Source: Austropuccinia psidii (Eukaryota > Basidiomycota > Pucciniomycetes > Pucciniales > Sphaerophragmiaceae). Taken from it: a stretch of DNA of 64,000 nt. Shown in pieces: positions 20,968 through 31,933 of this stretch. The notes under the pieces are model-generated. The model saw only the letters and a program-made list of their open reading frames with translations. It had not been told where the DNA came from and made no database searches. How positions within the stretch are numbered: position 1 is the first letter of the stretch; each line of letters opens with the position of its first letter. The stretch spans positions 5,665,499 to 5,729,498 of the forward strand of contig JALGQZ010000015.1 in the NCBI GenBank assembly GCA_023105745.1, in the 5' to 3' direction. A program made the translations under genes and the position numbers.

Positions 20968-22675
20968 TTAATTTGTAATATTGTTATTTCTGGTGTTCCT
21001 GAACCTTCTGAGAAGTTTATTAGCTTCAGGTATGTCTTTTTCTGGCAACAATTGATCCTCACAAGTTGGGTCACTGTACCTAACAAGGTATTCCCTTACT
21101 TTGTTGGTTTTGAACTTTCTTTCTTTGAGAACTTTGGTAGTTTTCTTACTACCAGATGACTCAATAGGAGGTATAAGTTGTGGAGCTTTATTCCTCAAGG
21201 GGAATTTTTCAGCTTCACAAGATTTATATGGCTTTATCAAGCTGACTGGAATTGTAGGATGCTTATTGCTAAGTTCTTCAGATATCTCTACTTAAACAGC
21301 ATTTTCTCCATGGAGGGCCTCAATAACAAAAGGTCCTGCAAAGGTGTCTTTCAGCTTTTGAAATCCTTTGATGTTATTGAAGTTAGTGGTGGATACAAGA
21401 ACTAAGTCCCCCACTTTTAAATCTGGAGTTGCATGTGATTTATCCCATTTGTCCTTAGCATATGCAACAGAGTCCTCCATACACCTTACTGCATAATTTC
21501 TAGCTTTGTCTAGCATTCCTTTGAAGCAAGCAGCTGTGGGATTTATTTGAATAAAATCTTTCCTCGAGGAATCTTGGGGTAATTTGGGCTGCCATCCTTT
21601 TTCTAGGATAGCAGGAGTTTGATTGGTACTGGCATGCCTTGATGTTTTATCTGCTAATTCCAGTGCTGGCAACACAGCACACCAATCATGGGTAAATCCA
21701 TCACAATCTTTGAATTCAACGCCATATGCACAAAATCTTCTTACCATTTCCTCTAACGTTTGCATCATCCTTTCAGCCAGACCATCAGTTTGTGGGTGGT
21801 AGGCTGCAGAGAAAGACAGCTTAGTGCCAAATAATTGGTGAAGATTTGTCCATAGTGCTGAAGTGAATTTGGGATCCCTATCACTAATAATATTTGTAAA
21901 TATTCCAGTCCATGAAACTACTCTATTCCATACCAGAAGAGCTGTATCCATGGCTGTGTCATCCTTGTGACATGGTAAAAAGATTGAATTTTTACTGAAT
22001 CTGTCCACAATTGCTAGGCAAGCATTATAACTTCTGTCATCTCCTGTCGGTAGGCCAGTTACCCAATCCATATGGACAATTTCCCAAGGTCTGCTTGGTT
22101 CTTGGATTTTTATCATATTTCCAAGTCTCTTTCCAGTAGATTTATTTGCTTTTTGACATCTGTACAGGTTTTGCAATACTCTGCAACATCGGTTTGCCAC
22201 ATTGGCCACCATATACAGGTTTTCACTTTTTCTCTAGTCCTGTCTTCAAACAGATGTCCTGAGAAGGGGCTGTCATGGCATTCTTTCAGTACACGCTTGA
22301 TTAATGACCTCTCCACAACTGTCATGACACATGTGTGCTTGGTTCTGTGGTAAATTATACCATCCAGTAAGTGAAAGTTTCCTTCATCATAAGAATTCTT
22401 CCATAATTCATCCAAGTAATGTATGAGAGAGTTGTCTTTACAGTCTTTGTTAAGTAATTGGAATAAGATTCTACAATTCCTATCTTGAGTGTAACTTTGT
22501 CTTACTTCTTCAAAGAAGGTGATGTTCAAGTCAGTAACACTTATTCTTTCTATTGGGATCTGTGGTGAAGCTTCTTCTTGGACATGAGCAGGACTATCAA
22601 TATTATTTGGTAATGGCCATCTGCTTAGTCCATCTGCATTCTTATGAATATTTCCATACTTTTGAGCATATGTCT
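20968..22675 (-). pseudogene. E3 integrase with chromodomain
   Basis: Reading from 22675: end of RNase H tether ([17 protein letters not shown]), H2C2 zinc-binding region (YHRTKHTC, ECHDSPFSGH, EYCKTC), a frameshift near 22165 within the CxxC region, then the catalytic core with HMDWV, ISDRDPKF and HPQTDGLAERM (D, D, E). The C-terminal part has the GDLVLVSTTNFNN block and a chromodomain-like end (TKVLKERKFKTNKVREYLVR). A single TAA near 21293, after GENAV, separates core from C-terminus in the same frame. Asp and Glu catalytic residues are all present. Confidence 0.9.
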
Positions 22676-22680
22676 GTTGG

Positions 22681-24782
22681 TGTGGTATTCCATACCTTTT
22701 TACCAGTTTCAAGAAGTTTTTTGAAGATTAAAAGTTGTGAAAAATCAATATCACAATGACCAATTCAGGAATTCACCACTGAGAAGACATTAGTAAATGA
22801 CAAAAACACAGTATTAGAAGCAATAGAATGGAGGAAAGGATTAATTTAGCATTCATAATAGCAATAACCAATATATTTCTACAATTAAATAAATAATAGA
22901 GGAATACAATCTTATGGAATTATACAAGAAAACCTACATATAAGCATTATAGAATCATCAATAGGCTTAATACATACAGAAAACTTAAAAATTACATGGG
23001 AAAAGTAACATTGTAACATTGTATCCACCCTAAATCCATCAGGAAGATTATATTACTAAGAATCTAATACATCAAAAAAAAATACAGTTGATGTGACACA
23101 AAGATCATCTGACAGTATCAAATCCAACCCAATACATGAAAATACACTAAAAACTTAAAAAATTACACAACATAACAGGAGCCCAAATAAGAATTATGCA
23201 GTCCACATGTATAAGATCTGGAAATTACACAGCCACAGGATTATTAAAATTCAACTTAATTAAAATACAACTAGCTACATGCAAGGAAAATACACTAAAC
23301 TGTAAAGTACACAGAAATTACAGTAATCAAGAATTAAAACTCAAGAAGATATCCCCACATTACACAGCATGATCACCTGGAACTAAATAAATCTTACAAA
23401 CTAATTATACATGGGCTTATTCACATTACACCATCTTCATCCTTCACTCACCAGCATTAACTCCTCAAAGGCTGTGAAAACTGACTGAAGCAGTGTAAAG
23501 GAGGAGTCATCTAATACTTTTATCAAAATCCCCACCAAGCAAAAACATCTCAATCTTAATTTTGACCAAAAAAATGGTGAAAATATCTCAGTCATATGAT
23601 ACCATTCTTAATTCTACACACTATAATCAATCTCTCAAGGCTGTGCAAGATTACTAATACAGTGTAACAGATGGGTCATCTGACTTTTGTTACAAGAAAA
23701 TCTACACCAGCAAAATTATCTCAAGGGCAAGAATAAAACTTTACATGGAGAGCCCATGGGTACTTCTCACAACATGAAAGGAGGTCTCTCTCTCATTTTC
23801 TCCTCTTTCCTCATGCAAATAATTATATACCAAGAGGGAGAATAATTATTCATCCCTTACTAGTAGGTTAATCTAGAAATTATTATTATTAAATTACACT
23901 AAATAATGGTTTATAAATAGCTGTAGTTAACAGTAGGTCTGCCTATATTATAAATTCATCTCTTAGTCAAATCCTCATATTCAAACCAATTAAAAGAAAT
24001 ATTATTGTACTCTTCTCACTAGAAGACAAGTCATTATTATTATTATTTATCACATTAAAAAATAACAAACAAAGCTACACATTAGTAGTTTCATTGAGAA
24101 TATTATTAACAGCTCTTATTATCTCTTATCATCCCTCTTATCATCAATTATTACTATTATAAGTAGTAATCAGTCTATAAACCTTCACCAGTATTCTTTT
24201 AAAAAACATATAGTGGTGTTATTATCTATAATACTTATTAGCTATACAAATTATTATTATCACATATATATTTAACATATTATCAAAAATTATTTATCAA
24301 TTACACTTATTTAAAATATTAAGCAATATTATTATATATTATCACTTATATAAAATATTCTCATATTAAACTATTATCCATTAAGCAAAATACCTTTAAC
24401 CAAGAAAACCACTTAAATCACCACTCAGTACTATTATATCTACTATATAGTTTAGCCAACTATTACTTTATTATCCTGAAATCACCTGCAAATTTATCTT
24501 TTAAAATATTTTATCTAAATTAGTATTACTATTTTATCATTAGGCTGATTATTGAATACATCTGATAGAGACTGCTGAAAAGCCTTCTCTACTTGTAAAT
24601 CCACAATCTTAAATATTGATTTGCAAGCTCTGTAGGGAGATTTTTTAGTATATTCAGAGGGGCAGCTAAGACGCTATTAGCACCGTTGGTTACAGGATTA
24701 TTTCAGAAATTCAAAGCTGTTTACCTGTGATTTACCCCTCAAGGACTGCCTTATACAATCCCACACTAAAAGGAGTTCCAAA
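22681..24782 (+). repeat. Solo LTR-1 splitting E3 RNase H
   Basis: 2102 bp, begins TGTGGTATTCC and ends GGAGTTCCAAA (expected CCACA). Reverse complement of the E1 LTR family. Flanks GTTGG (22676-22680) and TTTGG (24783-24787) are the target duplication with one substitution; the homologous uninterrupted site in E2 reads TCTATTTGGAG near 11239. It is more diverged from its duplication than other solo LTRs, so it is old. Two diverged 89-bp repeats lie near 23464 and 23631. No coding sequence. Confidence 0.9.
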
Positions 24783-25949
24783 TTTGGTTTTTTCATGTTC
24801 AAAAGTGATTTGACAGCTGTACAATCTGTTATCACCTCAAAAACACATCCCTCTAAGAAGTAGTTCAATTTTTCCAAGGCCCAGACAAGGCATCGGCATT
24901 CCATTTGACTTGCTCCATATCTGGCTTCAGCTGGTTTGATTTGCCTGGATATGAAACATATAGGTCCTTATACAGGTTTATCATTTATGATCTGAACTTG
25001 GTGAAGTGCAGCACCCAGCCCATCCCCTGATGCATAAATATACAATTTAAAAGGCAATTTAAAGTCTGGAATCAGTAAGAGTGGAGCAGTGCTCAAGGCT
25101 TCTCTTAGAGACTCAAAAGCTATGACTCTGTCAACAGTCATTTCAAATACTGTGTCTTTGTCACACAATTTATAAAGTGGTCTTCCTATGGATGCAAAAT
25201 ATTTAATGTGTTGCCTGTAATATCCTGAAAACCTAAGAATGGCTGAATTTACTTTTTGTTCTGAGGCATGGGTTTTAGCAATACTGCTGCAACTTTGCTT
25301 TTGTCAATTCCAAGGGACAAACCAGATACAACATGTCCTAGTGCTTTCAGTTCTTTAAATCCAAAAGGGCATTTCTTCAAGGAGATTTTCATGTTTACTG
25401 ATTGAATTTTTGTCAAAACTCTGGACAATATGTACATGTGCTCTTCCAAATTCTTGAAACAGATGATAATGTCATCATTGTAAATGATTAACCATCCTTC
25501 TGAAAGTTATTCAGGGAAGATTTCAGTCATCATTCTTTGGAAGTGTGAAGGTGCATTTTTGATACCAAAGGGCATCCTTAAGTATTCATAAACTCCACAA
25601 TGAACAATAATTCTCAAGTATTTTCTTTCTCTTGGTGTCACCGCATTTTGATGGAATCCTTTGAGGGTATCCATAGTGGTTATATACACTGCTTGAGATA
25701 TTTGAGTAAGGGCAATTTGGATTTTTGGTATTGGGTATCTGTCTGGGACAGTGTAAGTGTTCAGAGCTTAAAGTCTTCAACCATTCTAGCTTTTCCAATA
25801 TGCCATGCCACTATGACTGGTGTAGTTATTTCTACTTCTTCATTGTGGCCTACCTTTCTTATTACACCAAGGTCGAGAATTTCCAGAGCTTCCCTTGATT
25901 TTGGACTTGCTATATATGCAGGTCTTCTTAAGAGTGGTCAATAAGGTCT
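24783..25949 (-). pseudogene. E3 reverse transcriptase and RNase H (broken)
   Basis: Order from 25949: PAYIASPKSREALE, VEITTPVIVAWH, TYTVPDRYPIPKIQ, DTLKGFHQN, LRMPFGIKNAPSHFQRMM, then the catalytic box as YNDD (YIDD in relatives; both Asp kept), [25 protein letters not shown], and RNase H. The first RNase H catalytic Asp is changed ([13 protein letters not shown]), which should abolish activity. Nonsense codons lie after EIFPE (25507), after PMPQNKK (25249) and after INDKPV (24968); there are indels near 25770 and 25890. It ends at SLLNMKKPN where solo LTR-1 is inserted. Confidence 0.88.
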
Positions 25950-27833
25950 CTAAATGTTAAGAATGATGTCAACTTCATGAGCAAGAATTGCCCCTAGGGG
26001 TTCTTTATCTGAAGCAAATGCTTCTTTATGGTTATATGAAAGACTAGAGAGTTCATTTTCTTGTGTATTAGTCAGATGAAGGCTTATTTCAGCTTCATTT
26101 AATTGTTCAGACTTGAATTTCTCTAACTCTAAGTTTACTGGTGATACTTCGTTTACTATAATTTGTCTTTTAAATGGTAAAAAGGCAAATTTTTGGTGCT
26201 TATTGTCTCCAATAGTAAAGTATCTGTCTTTGTTGCTATGTAAATCTATCCCGTACATGATTAAATAGATATTTCCCAATATAAAATGGGTACTAGAGCA
26301 GTTTTCCATAACAACAAATTCAACTGTGATTCTTAAACTCCCATTAATTTGTGGGAATATGACATTGGTCTCAAAAATTCCTAATGCTTTCATTGGATTA
26401 ATTGCACTATTGAATTTTATACCATCAATTGGTAACAATTGTTCTTCAAAATTTGGTACACAAGTCTTAAGAAAAGATTTCCCAACACAAGAGCAGAAGG
26501 CTCCAGGGTCAAGCAAAAGTTTGGTGGGATTGTTGTCAATCACCACTTCTGTTATACAGGAGTTACCAGCTGTATAACCTTTCCCTCTGTTTGGTTTGGT
26601 TTTCATAAGTTGTGCATCTTGAACGTTTGATAAATCAAGTTGACCATTGCTCAATTGTGGCAAGTGGTAATAAGATTCCATGATGCCAAAAGTGGCATTG
26701 ATATTTTCTGTATCTTTTGAAGATTCAGAAAATATGGATGACTTATCATCTGAATTGGCTTCAATTATGTCATCTTTCTCAACATCAGGGTCCTTTTCAA
26801 TATCAATTTCATTGATTTCCCCCTTTTTGGACATGTATTGGCTAAAGGGGTGGTGCTTTGGCAAATATGGCACTTTCTGACTGTATCTGCAAATTTATAC
26901 TTAACATTATTAGAATTTTCTTTGGGATTCTGTCCACAGAATCTTTCCAAGGTGTATTAAACCTTGTTTTGAGATTCACCCTACTAGAACCAATTTTGAT
27001 TGTTCAGTAGTCCTGCTTTTGACAGCATGCTCTAAGTCACCTCCACATTGTCTCAGAATCTTTCTATGGATCATAAATTCTGACATGTCAGGATATAAGG
27101 CTGCTAATCTGTCTTTTTGTTGGAAAAACCATGGTAAATCTTTTTCTTTATCAGCATTACATTTGGCAGATTCAAAGGCTGTTTCCACTTTAAACCTCCA
27201 AGCATCATTGGCCCATTTGTGGATAATTTGGGTTTTCCACCAAGTCCAACTTTGGTGTCCATGTGCTTGTCTCAATTTGATATACTGTCTGTGAGCTGAT
27301 TTGGTAAATAGGGTGTTAAAGCTGGCTGGTACCAAGCTGTCTGGTAATTCAAAGTCTTCTTTGATCATGTCAATACCTCTGATGAATTCCATATGGTCAT
27401 ATTCTCCTTCAACACTGAAGTGAGGCCATTCCTTAAGTTTTGGAACTTCTTTCAAGAGTGCTTGGACCATTTATGGTTCCAAGTTATGAAAAGAAGTACA
27501 AAATTCATTTTTTAATTCAGAATTTTCAATATTCAATACTTGTGGGTTGGGAATCCCTGTACCCTCATTTTGATTCAGAGGTGTAGACATTCTTGGTAAG
27601 GTGTTTAGTAGTTGTTCAATATCATTCATTTTACTGTTGTTACACCTTTGTGAATTTCTTAATTCATGCTGTAAGCTTTGTATAGAGGTCATTACATTCC
27701 TTTTATGATCATCCTCTTCATATGTCAGCTCATTCCATAATTCTGTTTGTTTGGTATTATCAGATATAACTTCATTTAGCTTTATTGTTAATTTTGATAT
27801 TTCCTCTTTTGAGATATAAAAACACTTTTGCAA
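25950..27833 (-). pseudogene. E3 gag capsid, zinc knuckle and protease
   Basis: 27833-27471 and 27470-26976 are one frame separated by a stop: a coiled-coil part, then the capsid block LKEWPHFSVEGEYDHM and WWKTQIIHKWANDAWRFK. A deletion near 26985 shortens the capsid C-terminus. The knuckle reads CHICQSTTPLANTC, with Pro in place of the usual His, so zinc binding is doubtful. A frameshift near 26880 leads to the protease ORF (25950-26873), with active site LLLDPGAFCSCVG, DPG where DTG or DSG is usual, and THFILGNIYL as second half. Downstream it continues into reverse transcriptase. Confidence 0.88.
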
Positions 27834-28861
27834 GGAAATTATATGTGTCTTTACTTCAGTAAATTATTTTTCAATATCATCAAGAGCTTTCTTATTATTC
27901 TCTTTGATATTATTTATGGCTTGTTTTATTCTTGTTTCAATCATGTCATCAATATTGAATTTAGAATATTTGTCTGTCAATTCCTTAATAATGGCAGATT
28001 GTTCATTTATCTTATTACAAAAAGAATCATGATTATTGGAAGTTTTAATTGTTCTTAAAACTTCTGCAAAACACTTAATTGTTTCATTGATTTGGCTCAA
28101 AGTCAAGTTATGTGTCTTAAGATTGTCACAAATGGATGTATTTTTATCAGAAACATGACTTTTTACATCAATTATAGCTTCATAAAGCTCTGGAATAAAA
28201 TCAAAAATATCAGAAATCATTTCAGATATTTTTATCTGGCCTCCTCTTTCTTTTGTAATTCTATCATTGTTCTGGCCATCTGAAACACATTTTCCATGGC
28301 ATCCTGTAGCCCTGGCTGTAAGGTTTGGTGGCTGGTGCATTTACTTTGCCCTTGTTTAGACTTTGTGGCTGCTTTCTCACGTTGGAATCGCTGCTGCTAG
28401 CCACTGGGGCTGTTTTTGGCAATTGCTTGGGTGGTGGAGGGTTGTTTTTCCTCCATTCTAGTGTCAAGAGAATCATGTTTTTCTTCTCCATCAAAAGATG
28501 CCATCCATTGACCAATTTGCAAGTATTAGGATGGCCCAGGAATTTTCTCACAGGAAGGTAAGAATTCATGCAGTTTTTCCACAGATCTGCAAGGATCTGG
28601 TACTCCTTGTACTGAAGGGCATTGTTGTATGCTTTGTGGCTGGCTTTGTATATGTCCACTGAGGCTTCTTGTGGCAGTGTCAGCTCTTTGTGAAGGTAAA
28701 ATGGTATTATCAGAATCAGAATGACTTATTTTAGTTGTTTGGAAGTCATCAACTGACACTTTTCCTTCTGTACCTGGTTGGCTTCTGCCATAATCACATC
28801 TATTACCTTTCTGGGAGTTGCTTGAGGGGTTATAGCTGGCTCCTGATCTGGTTGAAGGCAT
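27834..28861 (-). pseudogene. E3 gag N-terminal region (frame b)
   Basis: It starts at ATG 28861-28859 (MPSTRSGASYNPSSNSQKG), a low-complexity, serine- and glutamine-rich stretch to 28526. After a frameshift near 28520-28340 it continues as a long coiled coil (28340-27864: EMISDIFDFIPELYEAI, KELTDKYSKFNIDD). A stop near 27864 precedes the capsid part. Its ATG lies inside a candidate 65-nt intron (28848-28912), so a spliced transcript would lose this start codon. Confidence 0.75.
28264..28847 (-). pseudogene. E3 overlapping ORF (frame a)
   Basis: Spliced from exon 1 at 28848/28912, the frame reads NQEPAITPQATPRKVIDVIM, meets one TAA near 28728, then stays open to 28264: YQILADLWKNCMNSYLPVRK, GHPNTCKLVNGWHLLMEKK, NPPPPKQLPKTAPVASSS. 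It looks more like a folded, helical, Trp-containing protein than the overlapping frame b. A short deletion near 28310 shifts it just before the expected DAM-NVF-MART block. No known domain recognised. Confidence 0.5.
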
Positions 28862-28912
28862 ATTTTATGATTAAAAATGCTTAAAATAGTATTTTTACCT
28901 CAAAAAACTTAC
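28848..28912 (-). other. Candidate intron containing the E3 Gag start codon (65 nt)
   Basis: Donor GTAAGT (28912-28907), acceptor CAACCAG ending at 28848. The Gag ATG (28861) is inside. Removing it joins exon 1 in phase (one base carried over) to frame a. Confidence 0.6.
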
Positions 28913-29110
28913 TATGGGCCAAATTCTTAGCTTTCTGAAGGGTATGACTTATATCCAAGTTAATCAATCCAGAAGATAGTGGTTCAGGTTGGTTATTTTG
29001 AGTCAAAAGAGCAGTGCTATTATGGTCTGAATTAACAGTACTGGCAGGAATAATGCTGGTGACTGTTGAGGCTGTTTCAATGTTTTCTTGTCTTACCATG
29101 TTGTCAGATA
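28913..29110 (-). pseudogene. E3 gag-leader exon 1
   Basis: 198 nt following an acceptor CATTTTAG (29111). It encodes SDNMVRQENIETASTVTSI to NLDISHTLQKAKNLAHS. In relatives this exon begins TG, so that an upstream A would complete ATG; here it begins TA, an apparent G-to-A loss of the split start. The phase is still consistent with that start. Confidence 0.5.
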
Positions 29111-29336
29111 CTAAAATGAATGAAAAAGCCAATTAATTAAGTAGAAAAAAGGTTATTTCAAAAAAAGAAATCAAAATATAAGCCTCACTTATAATATGAA
29201 AAAAATTATTTTATATGGTTTTTTTTGAATTATACGTATTTTTTATATGCTTTTTAAATTTTTCAATGTAAGAAAAAGGTTTAAAAAAGAGTAAAAAAAT
29301 ATGTCCCAGGTAAAATATTCCCAACAGGCCCCCAAA
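29111..29336 (-). other. E3 leader and primer-binding site
   Basis: AT-rich leader next to the 5' LTR. Minus sense TTTGGGGGCCTG at 29336-29325 is the start of the shared primer-binding site, but it diverges after 12 nt (TTGG instead of GCC). No donor for a leader intron is evident. Confidence 0.55.
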
Positions 29337-31137
29337 TGTAAGGTGTGGATATGAAACTTTGATTAAAAATCAAGTACTTTCCCTGTCCTCAAAATTTGTA
29401 TAAGGTAAAAATCAATTAAAAATAGAAAGAAATATTATTTTTGAGAGAAAACATGCAAATTTTATTTTTTAGAACTTTATTAGTATAAAACAATAATATT
29501 ATAAAGATTGATTGTTTTACCAACAATAAAAATTTATCCAGAAATAGGCTACCACAGATATTTAACGCTACAAAAGAAATTTCTACAAGAGCAATTTCAA
29601 TTGGAATCAATTGAGCAAAGAACTGCAAGCAATTAATTAAAAAACAAAGTCTTTAAAAAGGATATTAAAGAGAAAACACGCCCAAATGTGACCAGAGTGA
29701 ATTTGGAAACAAAGTGACAAAGTTAACAGTGATGAAAGATGCTTTAATTCACTTTTGGGTGGTTCAGGGGTAAAATTGATTATAGTGATTTTTTAACGTG
29801 TTTAAAAGGTTTAAAATGATTTCAAAATGGTGGTTGGAATCTTTGATTGATTGTTTTAACAGTGTTTAAACTCACTATAAAAGGAAAAGATTCTAACATG
29901 AAGAGAAAAGTGGGGCAAAGAAGACATTCTTTTATAGCCATCAATTTTCTTACTACGAAAGTAAAATTTACTCTTGTCAACCGTGAAAAACAGTCTGACA
30001 ACAGAAAAGCCAATTATGGAATCATTGAACCGTGGTTTAGAGCAAAAAAGGGCTAGTTTAAGCCAATTTTAGGCATTTTAGACCCTTAAATCAGCCATTA
30101 CTATAGCAATACCTGGGGTAGAGCCTTCAAAACACGTCAGAATGCGTTTAAGAGGCGTTGCAAACAGTTAAAACTGTTTTTACTAACATTGTTTTAATTT
30201 AAGGGAGTTTTATGCTCTTGGCAGCAGTTAAACCCACCCTGATTGGAATCAAAACCTCATCATCAATTGAGTCACAGACCCTGTGACCCAATTCCAGGCC
30301 AAAAGTAATGAACTTTTTCATGGATTTTGACATCTCACGCCAGTCAGCAAGGATTTTGGGGGTCTTTGTCCCCCTTAGAGCTAGAGTTCCTTTCCCCCCC
30401 AATTCTAATCTTTCCAATTTAATTTTTCCTTTAATTCCTCATCATGTATTATAATTGTAATTTACATATGTAATTCAATTGAATTGTACACTACAATACA
30501 GTAATAATTGATGCCTCATATGTAAATCAAACTTCACTTATGTAATACACACGCACATTTTGACATTTCAATTGAATTCAATTGAAAATACTTCAATTCC
30601 TCATAACTTCTAAACTAAACACAACACCTCAATTTTGACACAAAAATTGATGGTTAACACCACATGTGGTGTGAATTAAATTAAACTTTTGCGGACTTTC
30701 AATTTTTGTATTGAAAATACTAAAACCTTAATTTAAGCTTATTTAGAGTTGAGTTACAGAAATTTCATCCAGAGGTGACCCCACTTTATTTTTTATGAGG
30801 AATCCAATGGTGTGATAACTTCTTTAAGATTATTTATTGGATAGAAAGCTATAGTATATTTTATATAACCTTTTACCAAAAATATTTTAATTTCACAATT
30901 TCTATTGAAAATTCATTTCTACTTACTTTTTACAAGTAAAAATATAATTTCATAATTTTAATTTTTGTTGTAATTTTAATTTTAAATTCTAATTAAACTT
31001 TGATTTTTAAATAAGACTTTGTATTTATATTTCAATTATTATTTTTATAATATAAATAAATTTATTTTATTTATATTTGTATCTTAATTTATCTTTTGTG
31101 GTCTTTTGGGTATATGAAAATACCTCTAAGGCTCACA
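29337..31137 (-). repeat. LTR-3, 5' LTR of E3
   Basis: 1801 bp; plus-strand ends TGTAAGG (29337) and GGCTCACA (31137). It is uninterrupted and so records the E2 insertion site (GTCCC at 30368-30372). A fragment of another LTR-3 is at 44605-46923. No gene. Confidence 0.9.
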
Positions 31138-31933
31138 GAATATCTTTTGCAGATATTTCATTTTCTTCTATAAAAGGGGTAAAAATGGCTTTCGCAGAAA
31201 GGTTTTCTTCAGCTGAAGCTGTGGAATATCTGGGAATATGTGAAGTTGGTTCATAATTCTTATGAATGTTTTCCACATGTGCAATTATTTCATCCTTTAA
31301 TTTCTGCCTTTCATTGTCACTTCTTGCCAAATGTGTGGCAAAAATACTTTTATTATTAACTATTTCTAAGACATTATTCTTCAGGATTTTAAGTTGGTCA
31401 TTAATGTTTCTAATGGAAAGATCTTCCATTCCATAATCTTGGAGTTGAAATTTACTCTCAATTCTGTCAAATTTATTGGAAATTGACCCAAGCCTGGCAG
31501 TTGTCAGCTTATGCCATTGAGCAGAAATTCTGTCATTCTTTTTCAATTCATTAATATATGGTGTTATTTTATTTAATTTTGCATCAAATTTACCAAGTTC
31601 TACATCAATACTACATTTAATACATTTTATTTCATCTATTATTTGCATGGAAAATTCATAATCATCCTTTCCTGATCTTTGGCTTTTAGTTCCATAAGAG
31701 TTCTGGACATATTGAAAAAACTGTCCATGGCTAAAGGTTCCAGTTTGGGGATCCTGTATCCTTGTGGGTAAGGTATGTGCCAATTGACTTAGACTTTTCC
31801 CTTGCCCTGATGGTTCTTGGGACCTTTCTGCTTCTTCTGAGGTCTTTTGTGCTTATCTTTAGACAATTCTGGAGTTGGCTTGGAGCTGGTAGACGCCACT
31901 GGGCCTTCCTTCTCCAAAGCTGGGGTCAGTTCC
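31138..31933 (-). pseudogene. W1 gag, coiled-coil part (both overlapping frames)
   Basis: Frame b is open from 31783 to the E3 insertion: TRIQDPQTGTFSHGQFFQYV, then EFSMQIIDEIKCIKCSID and LSIRNINDQLKILKNNV, a helical coiled-coil region matching W2 gag. Frame a over 31933-31660 reads LTPALEKEGPVASTSSKP, RPQKKQKGPKNHQGKGK, one stop, then YPQGYRIPKLEPLAMD and FFNMSRTLMELKAKDQERM before its stop. Both frames therefore carry family-specific sequence in the same DNA. Confidence 0.75.

Larger units (their letters stand above)
20175..31137 (-). mobile_element. E3: degenerate Ty3/gypsy chromovirus, 3' LTR cut by E2
   Basis: Layout on the minus strand: 5' LTR 29337-31137, leader, exon 1, gag, protease, reverse transcriptase, RNase H (split by solo LTR-1), integrase-chromodomain, polypurine tract and part of the 3' LTR (20175-20944). 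It lies in the gag of W1 beside GAATA (31138-31142). Its proteins are a sister lineage of E2, with the same domain order. At least five nonsense codons and several indels make it dead. Confidence 0.9.
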
